DNA from: Alphaproteobacteria bacterium | GTDB taxonomy: Bacteria > Pseudomonadota > Alphaproteobacteria > Sphingomonadales > Sphingomonadaceae | Reading direction: 5' to 3' | Length of the DNA stretch: 64,000 nt | NCBI GenBank assembly: GCA_018823325.1 | Contig: JAHJIJ010000024.1 | Location: forward strand, 62,001 to 126,000 | In this document: one piece after another, positions 8,557 to 17,476 of the stretch | Position numbering within the stretch: the stretch's first letter is position 1 | Layout of the letters: each line of letters starts with the position of its first letter | The notes under the pieces: generated by a model | Database searches by the model: none | Told to the model about the DNA's origin: nothing | Seen by the model: the letters and a program-made list of their open reading frames with translations, nothing else | Translations under genes and position numbers: made by a program

Positions 8557-9303
8557 TCAGACTGGAGGGGGCAGGCGTGTTGCGGCTAGAATGTAGTTCA
8601 CCGAGAGATTGTCGCTCAGCACGAAGCCGAAGCGTGGATCGGCCATCAGGCCGCTGGTTTCGGTGACGGTCAGGCCGCAGTCGGCCAGCAGGGTCTTCAT
8701 CTCTTCGGGCGTAATGAAGCGGCTCGGGTCGTGCGTGCCCTTCGTGATCTGCCCAAATCCTTCCGCCAGGGTCACAACGAGCAGCTTGGAGAGCGGCGTT
8801 CGGTTCGGCGTGGAAAGGATGAGCAGGCCGTCCGGTTTGAGCAGTCGAGCGGTGGCGGAAAGGAACATGGCCGGATCGGTCACATGCTCGATTACCTCGA
8901 GGGCCGTGATGAGATCGAATGGCGGCTGTTCGAGCGCCTCGACCCCGCAATTGCGATAATCGATATCGAGGCTCATAGCCCGCGCATGATCGCGCGCGAC
9001 TTCGATATTCTCCGGGGCGGCATCGACAGCGGTCACCTGCCCGCCGAGGCGCGCCAGCGGTTCGGCAACCAGACCTGCGCCGCAGCCGATATCGAGCACG
9101 CGCTTGCCGGCCAGCGGCCGCAGGCTGTTCTGGTCGCTGCCCCAATGCGCATCGATGGCGGAGCGAATGAAGCGCAGGCGCACCGGGCCGAGCTTGTGCA
9201 GCATTGCGCTGGAGCCGTCCGGATCCCACCAATCTGCCGCATGCGCGCCGAAATGCGCGGCTTCTTTGGGGTCGATAGTGCTGCTGTGCGGTTCGCTTGC
9301 CAT
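8557..9303 (-). CDS. ubiG: Ubiquinone biosynthesis O-methyltransferase
   Basis: SAM-dependent enzyme that performs both O-methylations in ubiquinone synthesis. The 248-aa protein starts with the typical STIDPKEAAHFGAHAADWWDP segment and has the SAM-binding motif VLDIGCGAGLVAEPLARLG, ALEVIEHV, and the C-terminal GLMADPRFGFVLSDNLSVNY. The gene is divergent from lysC, with a 106-nt promoter region between them; this ubiG/lysC arrangement is common in alphaproteobacteria. The MscS gene lies 15 nt downstream on the same strand. Confidence 0.94.
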   Translation of the reverse strand: MASEPHSSTIDPKEAAHFGAHAADWWDPDGSSAMLHKLGPVRLRFIRSAIDAHWGSDQNSLRPLAGKRVLDIGCGAGLVAEPLARLGGQVTAVDAAPENIEVARDHARAMSLDIDYRNCGVEALEQPPFDLITALEVIEHVTDPAMFLSATARLLKPDGLLILSTPNRTPLSKLLVVTLAEGFGQITKGTHDPSRFITPEEMKTLLADCGLTVTETSGLMADPRFGFVLSDNLSVNYILAATRLPPPV

Positions 9304-9409
9304 TGCCGATCCTGCTGACTAATAGGGCGCCGGCTCGAAGGCCGGCGAATACCGATCCGTCGGCATTTCCTGACCCCTTGATAGTCCAAGAAAGGTTCGC
9401 GGCAAGTCC

Positions 9410-10669
9410 ATGGCGCGTATTGTGATGAAATTTGGCGGCACGTCGATGGCCGGCATGGAGCGAATCCGCAACGTCGCGCTGCGCGTGAAGCACGAGGTTG
9501 GCCTTGGCAATGAGGTCGCCGTCGTCGTGTCCGCGATGGCTGGCGAGACGGATCGTCTGGTCAACTTCTGCAAGGAAGCGAGCCCGCTTTACGATCCCGC
9601 CGAGTATGACGTGGTGGTCGCGGCCGGTGAGCAGGTGACCTCAGGTTTGCTGGCGATGACCCTGAAGGCGCTGGGCGTGGACGCCCGCAGCTGGCTGGGC
9701 TGGCAATTGCCGATCCGCACGAGCGAAGCGCACAGCAAGGCGCGGATCGAGGACATTGAGACGACAGCGCTGATCGCGGCCATGAAGGCAGGGCAAGTCG
9801 CCGTCATCCCCGGCTTCCAGGGACAGATGGAGGACGGCCGCGTCTCGACGCTGGGCCGGGGCGGCTCCGATACCTCTGCCGTGGCCGTGGCCGCTGCCGT
9901 GCAGGCCGACCGCTGCGATATCTATACCGATGTGGACGGCGTCTACACCACCGATCCCCGCATCGTCAGTCGGGCCCGCAAGCTCGACAAGGTAACTTAT
10001 GAGGAAATGCTGGAGCTGGCGAGTGTCGGCTCGAAAGTGCTGCAGACGCGGTCTGTCGCGCTGGCGATGAAGGAGAAGGTGCGCGTTCAGGTGCTCTCTT
10101 CCTTCGATGCGCCGGGCGACGACCCGGAACCCGGCACGATGATCGTCAGCGAAGCAGAAATTGAGGAAAGCGACATGGAACGGCAGCTCATCACCGGCAT
10201 CGCTCATGACAAGAACGAAGCCAAGATCATCGTCACGCGTGTGCCGGACAAGCCGGGCGCGGTCGCCAGCATCTTCGGCCCGCTGGCCGAGGCGAGCATC
10301 AATGTCGACATGATCATCCAGAATGACAGCAAGGACAATGCCGAGACGGACGTGACCTTTACCGTCCCCCGCACGGACCTTGCCCGCAGCGTCGACATTC
10401 TCGAGAAGCTGCAGGATGAGATCGGCTTCCGCCGCATCATCACCGATGCGGAAGTGGCCAAGATCAGCGTCGTTGGCGTCGGCATGCGCAGCCATGCCGG
10501 TGTTGCGGCGACCATGTTCAAGACGCTGGCCGAGCGCGGCATCAATATCGAGGCGATCTCCACCAGCGAGATCAAGGTCTCGGTGCTGATTGACGAGGAC
10601 GAGACCGAGCTGGCCGTGCGCGTGCTGCACACCGCTTACGGCCTCGACGCCGAGCAGGGCGCCGCTTGA
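9410..10669 (+). CDS. lysC: Aspartate kinase
   Basis: Phosphorylates aspartate in the first step of lysine, diaminopimelate, threonine and methionine synthesis. The 419-aa protein has the N-terminal MKFGGTSMAG motif, the kinase core (GRGGSDTSAVAVAAAV, TDVDGVYTTDPR) and two C-terminal ACT domains that normally bind lysine and/or threonine for feedback control. It is monofunctional, with no homoserine dehydrogenase fused. A weak 6-bp stem (10711-10733) follows the stop. Asd and DapF of the same pathway are encoded at 27.2 and 25.5 kb. Confidence 0.96.
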   Translation: MARIVMKFGGTSMAGMERIRNVALRVKHEVGLGNEVAVVVSAMAGETDRLVNFCKEASPLYDPAEYDVVVAAGEQVTSGLLAMTLKALGVDARSWLGWQLPIRTSEAHSKARIEDIETTALIAAMKAGQVAVIPGFQGQMEDGRVSTLGRGGSDTSAVAVAAAVQADRCDIYTDVDGVYTTDPRIVSRARKLDKVTYEEMLELASVGSKVLQTRSVALAMKEKVRVQVLSSFDAPGDDPEPGTMIVSEAEIEESDMERQLITGIAHDKNEAKIIVTRVPDKPGAVASIFGPLAEASINVDMIIQNDSKDNAETDVTFTVPRTDLARSVDILEKLQDEIGFRRIITDAEVAKISVVGVGMRSHAGVAATMFKTLAERGINIEAISTSEIKVSVLIDEDETELAVRVLHTAYGLDAEQGAA

Positions 10670-10787
10670 CCTTTCCCCGCCGCTCCGCCTTAGGAGTGGC
10701 TTCGAGACAGGGCGACGGCGCGGTGCTGTCGCCTGATCGTCTCATTGCCGTCGCTTCCCGTCGGGAAGGGCCAGATTGGGTATCGCG

Positions 10788-11798
10788 ATGACCGACCGTC
10801 TTTCTTCCCTCATGGCCCGCGGCACCGAATTTCTCGGCAGCGAGACGGCCATCATCTGCGGCGCGATGAGCTGGGTGTCCGAGCGGCATCTCGTGTCCGC
10901 CGTCAGCAACGCTGGCGGCTTCGGCCTGATCGCCTGCGGCGCCATGACGCCCGAGCTGCTGGATACCGAGATCGCCGCGACCAAGGCGATGACGGGCAAG
11001 CCCTTCGGCGTAAACCTCATCACCATGCACCCGCAGCTGTTCGATCTGATCGCCGTGTGCGCGCGGCATCAGGTGACGCACATCGTGCTCGCGGGCGGCT
11101 TGCCGCCCAAGGGGAGCATCGAGGCGATCAAGGCCAGCGGCGCCAAGGTCATCTGCTTCGCGCCCGCTTTGTCCCTCGCCAAGAAGCTGCACCGCTCGGG
11201 GGTCGATGCGCTGGTCATCGAGGGCATGGAAGCGGGCGGCCATATCGGCCCGGTGGCGACCAGCGTCCTCGCGCAGGAAATCCTGCCCGTCATGGCCGCC
11301 GAACTGCCGGTTTTCGTCGCCGGCGGCATCGGCCATGGCGAGGCGATCGCCGCTTATCTGGAAATGGGCGCAGCCGGCGTGCAGCTGGGCACGCGCTTTG
11401 CCTGCGCCAGTGAGAGCATTGCCCATCCCAATTTCAAGAAGGCCTTCTTCCGGGCCTCCGCGCGCGATGCCATCGCCAGCGTCCAGATCGATCCGCGCCT
11501 GCCGGTCATCCCGGTGCGGGCGCTGCGCAACGCGGGATCGGACGCCTTCACCGCCAAGCAGCGCGAGGTCGCGCAGCTGCTTGATGATGGCAAGGTCGAC
11601 ATGGGCGAAGCCCAGCTCCAGATCGAACATTACTGGGCCGGCGCCCTGCGCCGCGCTGTAATAGAGGGCGACATTGAAAATGGCTCGCTGATGGCTGGCC
11701 AGTCGGTCGGCATGGTCACGAAGGAAGAGCCGGTCGCCGAGATCATCGCGACCCTGATGAGTGAGGCGCGTGCAGCCCTCACGCGCCGGGCCGCCTGA
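10788..11798 (+). CDS. Nitronate monooxygenase-like flavoprotein
   Basis: FMN-dependent TIM-barrel protein of the 2-nitropropane dioxygenase/nitronate monooxygenase family. It has the N-terminal ICGAMSWVSERHLVSAVSNAGGFG, the EGMEAGGHIGP segment with the conserved His, and the phosphate-binding AGGIGHGEAIAAYLEMGAAGVQLGTRF. About 336 aa from the ATG at 10788; a TTG at 10776 with a better-placed GGGAAGGG is an alternative start. Its natural substrate is uncertain because the family includes enoyl reductases. It lies between lysC and ptsP with independent spacing. Confidence 0.85.
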   Translation: MTDRLSSLMARGTEFLGSETAIICGAMSWVSERHLVSAVSNAGGFGLIACGAMTPELLDTEIAATKAMTGKPFGVNLITMHPQLFDLIAVCARHQVTHIVLAGGLPPKGSIEAIKASGAKVICFAPALSLAKKLHRSGVDALVIEGMEAGGHIGPVATSVLAQEILPVMAAELPVFVAGGIGHGEAIAAYLEMGAAGVQLGTRFACASESIAHPNFKKAFFRASARDAIASVQIDPRLPVIPVRALRNAGSDAFTAKQREVAQLLDDGKVDMGEAQLQIEHYWAGALRRAVIEGDIENGSLMAGQSVGMVTKEEPVAEIIATLMSEARAALTRRAA

Positions 11799-12137
11799 AG
11801 CGGGCCCTCCACGGCCTGGTCGCCGCAAATTCGCGCGCGCGGGTAGCGTCTTTCAGCATGCGTGGTTACAACGCTGATACCGGGCGCGCGCCACAGTGCA
11901 TCCGCCTGATAAAATGACCGACCGTGGGAGAGACAAGGTGCAGGAGAGCCGGCGCGCGGGCGAACCATATTCTGTGGTTGGCATGCTTCAAGGGCCGGGG
12001 CAGCGCACCCGATGCGGCAGCGGATCATCCAGATATGCCCGGCGCCATGAGGTCATCGCCCTCACGCAAGATGAACCGGCCCCAAATATCGGCAACGATG
12101 TTGGTTCATCTTGACAGTTTCTGATAGCAGGGACCGA
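11799..12137. other. 339-nt intergenic region upstream of ptsP
   Basis: This is the longest non-coding stretch in the window. Short open frames within it have no ribosome binding site and no recognisable product, so none is called. The only clear structure is the inverted repeat at 12067-12113. No tRNA or known riboswitch was recognised. Confidence 0.6.
12067..12113 (+). promoter_or_regulatory. 11-bp perfect inverted repeat in the ptsP leader
   Basis: CAAGATGAACC (12067-12077) and its exact reverse complement GGTTCATCTTG (12103-12113) are separated by 25 nt and end 24 nt before the ptsP ATG. It could be an operator or a leader hairpin. No poly-T follows. Confidence 0.5.
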
Positions 12138-14438
12138 ATGGATCATACGCGTCGCCCGGAAGCCCCGTCGAACGTTGCCGCCACCGCGGCGCGCCGGATA
12201 TTGTCCCGCCTGCATGAAGTGATGGCGGCGCGCACCCAGGCGCAGGTAAAGCTGAACAAGGTCGTCGAAATCATCGGGCAGGAGCTCTCGAGCGAAGTCT
12301 GCTCCATCTATCTGCTGCGCGACGGGATGCTGGAGCTGTTCGCGACCCGAGGCCTCAAGCAGGAGGCCGTGCACGTCACCCGCCTTGCGCAGGGTGAGGG
12401 GCTCGTCGGCATGATCGCCAAGAATGTCGAGACGCTCAATCTGGAGGAGGCCTCGGGCCATCCAGACTTTGCGTACCGGCCGGAGACGGGCGAGGAACGC
12501 TTCCACAGCTTTGCTGGCGTGCCGATCGTGCGGCGGGAAAATGCCATCGGCGCCTTGTGCGTGCAGCATCTCGATCCCCGCGGCTATGAGGAAGTCGAGA
12601 TCGAGGCGCTGCAGACCGTGGCGATGGTGCTGGCCGAACTGATCAGCAATGCTGGCCTGGTCGATGAAAACCCCGGCGAACACCGGCCGCTGGAAACGGG
12701 TGCGAGCATCCTGTCCGGTCTCCAGCTCGTCATGGGCATGGCGCGCGGCCACGCCGTGTTCCACCAGCCGCGCGTGACCATCGAGCATACCGTCGCCGAG
12801 GACGTCGAGGTCGAGCGGCAGCGCGTCTACTCTGCCTTCGCCAAGATGCGCGAACAGATCGAGCGCATGGCTGGGCAAGCCGAGTTCGGCATGGATGGCG
12901 AGCACAAGGAAGTGCTCGAGACCTACAAGATGTTCGCTTATGACGAAGGCTGGTCGCGGCGCATTAACGAGGCGATCGACTCCGGCCTTACTGCAGAGGC
13001 GGCCATCGAGCGGGTGCAGCAGCGCACCCGCATGCGCATGCGGCAGATCGACGACCCGTTGCTGCAGGACCGCATGCACGATCTGGAGGATCTCTCCAAT
13101 CGCCTGCTGCGGATCGTGGCAGGGCAATTGGGCACGGCAGCGCAGCTGGGCCTTCGGCAGGACACGATCCTCATTGCACGCAATCTTGGCCCGGCGGAAT
13201 TGCTCGAATATGACCGCCGCCGCCTAAAGGGCGTGGTGCTGGAGGAAGGCTCGCTGACCGCCCACGTTACCATCGTGGCGCGCGCCATGGGTGTGCCTGT
13301 GCTGGGGCGGGTCAAGAACACCCGCGCGCTGATCAACGAGGGCGATCTGCTGCTCCTCGATGTCAACCAGAACAGGCTGTACATCCGCCCCTCCGAGCCG
13401 ATGGACGAGGCGTTCGAAAGCGGCCTTGCGCTTACGCAGAAGCGGCGGGCCTCCTATGCTGCACTGCGCGATGTTCCGGCAGAAACGCTGGATGGCCAGC
13501 GCATCGAGCTGATGGTCAATGCCGGCTTGCGGGACGATGTCGCCGCGCTGGATGTGACCGGCGCTGATGGCATTGGCCTGTTCCGTACGGAATTTCAGTT
13601 CCTCGTTTCCGCCACCCTGCCTCAGCGCGAGCGCCAGCAGCGCCTCTACAAGGAAGTGCTCGACGCCGCGGGGAGTCGCCCGGTCATTTTCCGCACGGTG
13701 GATATCGGTGGCGACAAGGCGCTGCCTTATCTGCGCAAGAGTGATTCCGTCGAGGAAGAAAATCCGGCCATGGGCTGGCGAGCCGTCCGCCTTGCGCTGG
13801 AGCGTGATGGGCTGATGAAGGCGCAGGCCCGTGCGCTGCTGGAGGCAGCCGCCGGCCGGACGCTTTACGTGATGTTCCCCATGATCTCAGAGCCATGGGA
13901 GCTGACCCAGGCCATGACGCTGTTCAGGGAACAGAAGGACTGGCTCGCCAAGCGTGGACGCAAGCTGCCCAAAGGCGTGCAATATGGGGCGATGCTGGAA
14001 GTCCCGGCTCTGGCCGAGACGCTCGATTTCGTTCTGCCGGAACTTGATTTTCTCTCTATCGGAACGAATGATCTCACGCAGTTCCTGTTTGCTGCCGATC
14101 GCGCCAATCCCAAGCTGGCTGAGCGCTATGATTGGCTAAGCGCCGCCATCCTGCGCTTTCTGGCTCGGGTAACGCGCACCTGCGCCGAGCATCAGGTGCC
14201 GGTGGGCGTCTGCGGTGAGATGGGCGGGCGCACGCTGGAAGCCATGGCGCTTCTCGGGCTTGGCATCAGGCGGCTTTCCATCACGCCCGCTTCTGTCGGT
14301 CCGGTCAAGGCCATGGTCCGGTCGGTTGATCTGACGGCCCTCTCTCAGCACACGGCGGACCTGCTGAAGGGCGGGGTAGCCAACCTACGGGAGCCGCTGT
14401 CGCAATGGGCCGATGAGCATGGCGTGGACTTGGGATGA
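12138..14438 (+). CDS. ptsP: Phosphoenolpyruvate-protein phosphotransferase PtsP (nitrogen PTS enzyme I)
   Basis: First enzyme of the regulatory nitrogen PTS, passing phosphate from PEP to NPr. The 766-aa protein has an N-terminal GAF domain (about 30-170) that senses a small signal in relatives, then enzyme I. The phosphorylated histidine is H376 in SLTAHVTIVARAMG, followed by the PEP-binding barrel with ADGIGLFRTEFQF, RTVDIGGDK and VGVCGEMGG. A TTG at 12111 is possible, but the ATG at 12138 has AGGGA at good spacing. The NPr and EIIA partners are not in the window. Confidence 0.94.
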   Translation: MDHTRRPEAPSNVAATAARRILSRLHEVMAARTQAQVKLNKVVEIIGQELSSEVCSIYLLRDGMLELFATRGLKQEAVHVTRLAQGEGLVGMIAKNVETLNLEEASGHPDFAYRPETGEERFHSFAGVPIVRRENAIGALCVQHLDPRGYEEVEIEALQTVAMVLAELISNAGLVDENPGEHRPLETGASILSGLQLVMGMARGHAVFHQPRVTIEHTVAEDVEVERQRVYSAFAKMREQIERMAGQAEFGMDGEHKEVLETYKMFAYDEGWSRRINEAIDSGLTAEAAIERVQQRTRMRMRQIDDPLLQDRMHDLEDLSNRLLRIVAGQLGTAAQLGLRQDTILIARNLGPAELLEYDRRRLKGVVLEEGSLTAHVTIVARAMGVPVLGRVKNTRALINEGDLLLLDVNQNRLYIRPSEPMDEAFESGLALTQKRRASYAALRDVPAETLDGQRIELMVNAGLRDDVAALDVTGADGIGLFRTEFQFLVSATLPQRERQQRLYKEVLDAAGSRPVIFRTVDIGGDKALPYLRKSDSVEEENPAMGWRAVRLALERDGLMKAQARALLEAAAGRTLYVMFPMISEPWELTQAMTLFREQKDWLAKRGRKLPKGVQYGAMLEVPALAETLDFVLPELDFLSIGTNDLTQFLFAADRANPKLAERYDWLSAAILRFLARVTRTCAEHQVPVGVCGEMGGRTLEAMALLGLGIRRLSITPASVGPVKAMVRSVDLTALSQHTADLLKGGVANLREPLSQWADEHGVDLG

Positions 14439-14545
14439 ACCCCGAAGGACGCCGGCTCGCTGAATTAGCGCGTTGACACCGCATGGTGACTAGTGAAACA
14501 ATTGTTCTTGGCAAATGACCGGAAAATAGGCGGAAAATAGCCCCA

Positions 14546-15409
14546 ATGCGCGAAGAGGCGAACGAAGAAGAAAACGTCGCGCGCAGCGGACTGAGTGCGT
14601 CGGAGCAGATGCGACAGGCCCGTGAGGCCGCAGGCATGTCCCTGGAGGATGTCGCGAGCCGGACGCGTGTAACGCTGCGACATCTTGCTGCGCTGGAAGC
14701 CGGTGATTACCACGCGCTCCCGGGGACGACATATTGCGCAGGCTTCTCCCGTGCCTACGCGCGTGCGGTCGGCATCGACGAGAATGAACTGGTCAGCAAG
14801 GTTCGCGCGGAAATTGCCGAGATGGGCGTGGGGCAGGATGGCCCCTATGAGATTGAGGAGCCTGTCGATCCGAGCAGCGTGCCGCCCCGCTATCTAGCCA
14901 TAGCTGCGGCTGTGATCGCGCTTCTGTTTGCGGGCGGCTATGCCATTTGGCGGACCCAGTCCATTACACCGCCGACGGACGATCAACTCGCCATCGAGCA
15001 ACGGACGGAAACGCGCATAGCCGATCCGCGCGCAACGCCGTCGGCCACGGCGGCGAGCAAAGCGCCGGCCAACCCGACGGGACCGGTTGTCCTGACAGCG
15101 GTGAACGAAGTGTGGCTTCGCATTTACGAGCCAGACGGCAAGCGCCTGTTTGAAGGAACGCTGGCGAAGGACAAGAGCATCACCGTTCCGGCCGAGGCTC
15201 AGGAGCCGATGATTCTGACCGGCCGACCGGATGCTCTGGCGGTAACGGTCGGAGGGCAGGCGATCCCTCCACTGGGAACGGCGGAACGGACCATTTCTGA
15301 TGTTCCGGTCAGTGCCGATGCGCTTCTGGCCCGCCGTGTTCAGCCTGCGGACACCGGACCCGGTGCATCGATACAGGGTGACGACAGTGCCAGCCCGCCA
15401 ACGGGCTGA
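14546..15409 (+). CDS. RodZ-like membrane protein with N-terminal HTH
   Basis: A 287-aa protein with a cytoplasmic Xre-type helix-turn-helix (about residues 20-80: MRQAREAAGMSLEDVASRTRV...LAALEAGDY), one TM (about 117-135, YLAIAAAVIALLFAGGYAIW) and a periplasmic C-terminal domain of the DUF4115 type (VWLRIYEPDGKRLFEGTL...). This layout matches RodZ-type cell-shape proteins that link MreB to the wall machinery. A possible promoter TTGACA lies at 14473-14478. It is followed by cpoB after 72 nt. Assignment as RodZ is by architecture only. Confidence 0.78.
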   Translation: MREEANEEENVARSGLSASEQMRQAREAAGMSLEDVASRTRVTLRHLAALEAGDYHALPGTTYCAGFSRAYARAVGIDENELVSKVRAEIAEMGVGQDGPYEIEEPVDPSSVPPRYLAIAAAVIALLFAGGYAIWRTQSITPPTDDQLAIEQRTETRIADPRATPSATAASKAPANPTGPVVLTAVNEVWLRIYEPDGKRLFEGTLAKDKSITVPAEAQEPMILTGRPDALAVTVGGQAIPPLGTAERTISDVPVSADALLARRVQPADTGPGASIQGDDSASPPTG

Positions 15410-15481
15410 TGGCAGCAGAGTAAAGGCGCCATCTCTGTGAGTCGCCCGGTTTGCCGGCGCCCGGAGATCGGCTAGGACGAC

Positions 15482-16465
15482 ATGAACATCATCAGGACGT
15501 ATTCCGACATGGCAGCGAAAAGCATTGAACTTCTCATCTCTGGCCGGTCCGTGGCGCGGGCACTGCTGCTCGCCGGCGCCAGCGTGCACCTCATGTTCAG
15601 CGTGCCGGCGGGCGCGCAGCGGACGGTTGAAGGGCGCGTCGATCGCCTCGAACAGGAAATGCGTGCCGTCCAGCGGAAGGTGTTTCCGGGTGGAGCCGGG
15701 CAGATTCTGGCGCCGGAAGTCTCGCCTTCCGCGCCTGTACCGGGCGTTGCGGCAGGCGCGCCGGCGACGTCCCCGATCGCGGATCTGACCTCGAGGATCA
15801 ACGCAATCGAATCCCAGCTCGCCAGGCTGACTGGTCAGGTCGAGGAGAATGACTATCGGCTGCGGCAGCTGGAAGAGAATTTCAAGAAGATGAGCGCTGC
15901 GGCGGCTGCTCCTGCGGTCGATCCTGCCAACCCCTTTGGGTCTCCCAGCGCTCCCTTGCCGGATCGTGGCGGGCAGGGGGCGGCATCATCGACGCCGCAG
16001 AGCGATAATACGCAGACCCCGCTGCTCGCGCGCACTGAGGCTGTCGCCGCTGTGGAGCGACCGAGCACCGGCAATGCGGCGTCGGACAGCTACACTTATG
16101 GCTATCGGCTCTGGAACGCGAAATTCTATCCTGAGGCTCAGATCCAGCTTCAGGAAACCGTAGATAAATTCGGGAAAGACCCGATCGCCAGCCGCGCACA
16201 TAATCTGCTGGGGCGCGCCTATCTCGATGACAAGAAGCCGGCCGCTGCCGCCAAGATTTTCTACGAAAATTACCGTGAGCGGCCCAATGGCGATCGCGCA
16301 GCGGAGAGTCTCGCCTGGGTCGGGGAAGCGTTGATCCAGCTCAACCGCCTCAAGGATGCGTGCCTTGCTTATGACGAGTTGGCCGACGTGTTCGGCAGCA
16401 ATATGCCGGCCAATGTCCGCGACATGATGACCAAGGGCCGGACACGCGCGAAATGCGGTGGCTGA
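15482..16465 (+). CDS. cpoB: Cell division coordinator CpoB / YbgF (TPR periplasmic protein)
   Basis: Periplasmic protein tied to the Tol-Pal system and septal peptidoglycan synthesis. The 327-aa protein has a long N-terminal signal segment ending near VPAGAQ (about residue 42), a coiled coil (VEGRVDRLEQEMRAVQRKV and ITSRINAIESQLARLTG-like heptads), a Pro/Ala-rich linker and C-terminal tetratricopeptide repeats (SYTYGYRLWNAKFYPEAQ...). Gene order cpoB-tilS-ftsH is conserved in alphaproteobacteria, but the tol-pal genes usually upstream are absent here. Confidence 0.88.
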   Translation: MNIIRTYSDMAAKSIELLISGRSVARALLLAGASVHLMFSVPAGAQRTVEGRVDRLEQEMRAVQRKVFPGGAGQILAPEVSPSAPVPGVAAGAPATSPIADLTSRINAIESQLARLTGQVEENDYRLRQLEENFKKMSAAAAAPAVDPANPFGSPSAPLPDRGGQGAASSTPQSDNTQTPLLARTEAVAAVERPSTGNAASDSYTYGYRLWNAKFYPEAQIQLQETVDKFGKDPIASRAHNLLGRAYLDDKKPAAAAKIFYENYRERPNGDRAAESLAWVGEALIQLNRLKDACLAYDELADVFGSNMPANVRDMMTKGRTRAKCGG

Positions 16466-17405
16466 AGGGCTTGATGCCCGGCTGACCGAGGCGGTTTGCC
16501 GGCTGCTGGGGCGTCCGCTGCATGACAGGGAACGGGTCGGCATTGCGGTTTCGGGCGGAGCCGACAGCATGGCGCTCGTGTCGCTTGCCGCACGTTGTTG
16601 GCCGGGGCAGGTCGAAGCGGCGACGGTCGATCATGGTCTGCGGCCCGAATCGACGGCGGAAGCCGCCCTGGTCGCGCAATGGTGTGCTGGTCACGATGTT
16701 CCCCATGCCTCGCTCAAGATCGCCTCTGCCCTTGAAGGCAATCTGCAGGCCGCGGCTCGGCACGCGCGTTATGAACTGCTCGGCGAATGGCAGCAACAGC
16801 GTCGCCTCAATTGGCTGATGACGGCGCATCATGCCGATGACCAGCTGGAAACCCTGGTGCTTCGGCTGAACCGGGGCGCAGGTGTCGGCGGGTTGGCGTC
16901 GATCAGAGCGCGGCGGGGTTCGCTGCTGCGACCTTTGCTGGGCGAGAAGCGCGCGGATCTACGAAGGTGGTGCGAGGACCAGCAGGTCCCGTTCGTTGAC
17001 GACCCCAGCAATGAAAATGTCCGGTTTGATCGGGTCCGGACCCGCCAGGCCCTCGCTGGCTGCGATCTCATCGATCCGACGGGCTTGAATCGATCGCTCG
17101 ACGCGCTGCAGGAGGCCGACGCGGCGCTGAGCTGGATGGTCGACCGTGTAGGTAAAAAGTCGCTCTTGCTGAAAGAGGATTGCGCCATTTTGTCGCGGAC
17201 GGATTTGCCCGCCGAGCTTCTGCGCCGGCTGATCCTGCGAATGATCGCGCACCTGAACCCGGAAGCGGAAAATCCGCGGGGCCCGTCACTCGATCAAGCG
17301 CTTGTTCAACTTTTCGATGGTAAGACCGTGGTCCTGGCTGACTGTACGTTGACGGGAGGCGAATGCTGGACGGCGCGGCGTGCGCCACCCCGGAAGCTTC
17401 GTTGA
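16458..17405 (+). CDS. tilS: tRNA(Ile)-lysidine synthase
   Basis: Modifies C34 of the tRNA-Ile CAU anticodon to lysidine, changing both charging and decoding to Ile. The ATP-binding PP-loop motif SGGADS is at residues 32-37, and the N-terminal domain continues through HHADDQLETLVLRLNRGAGVGGL. The protein is only 315 aa, shorter than the E. coli enzyme (432 aa), and appears to lack the C-terminal tRNA-binding domain, as in the short form of Aquifex. The GTG start overlaps the end of cpoB by 8 nt, which indicates translational coupling. Confidence 0.92.
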   Translation: MAEGLDARLTEAVCRLLGRPLHDRERVGIAVSGGADSMALVSLAARCWPGQVEAATVDHGLRPESTAEAALVAQWCAGHDVPHASLKIASALEGNLQAAARHARYELLGEWQQQRRLNWLMTAHHADDQLETLVLRLNRGAGVGGLASIRARRGSLLRPLLGEKRADLRRWCEDQQVPFVDDPSNENVRFDRVRTRQALAGCDLIDPTGLNRSLDALQEADAALSWMVDRVGKKSLLLKEDCAILSRTDLPAELLRRLILRMIAHLNPEAENPRGPSLDQALVQLFDGKTVVLADCTLTGGECWTARRAPPRKLR

Positions 17406-17426
17406 TTCCTGAAAGCTGCGCAGACC

Positions 17427-17453
17427 ATTGTGTTCCGGACAGGAAGTCCTATT
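17427..17453 (+). promoter_or_regulatory. Possible heat-shock (RpoH-type) promoter for ftsH
   Basis: ATTG (17427-17430), a 17-nt spacer and CCTATT (17448-17453) resemble the alphaproteobacterial sigma-32 pattern CTTG-N17-CCTATNT, with one mismatch in the -35 core. It lies 24 nt upstream of the ftsH start. Heat-shock control of ftsH is established in other proteobacteria; the match here is by eye. Confidence 0.3.
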
Positions 17454-17476
17454 TTGGGCGCGAAAGCGAGTAGTTG

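Noticed and set aside
11896..12114. Short frame in the ptsP leader
   Set aside because: No convincing ribosome binding site, and the end runs into the inverted repeat; no similarity to a known leader peptide.
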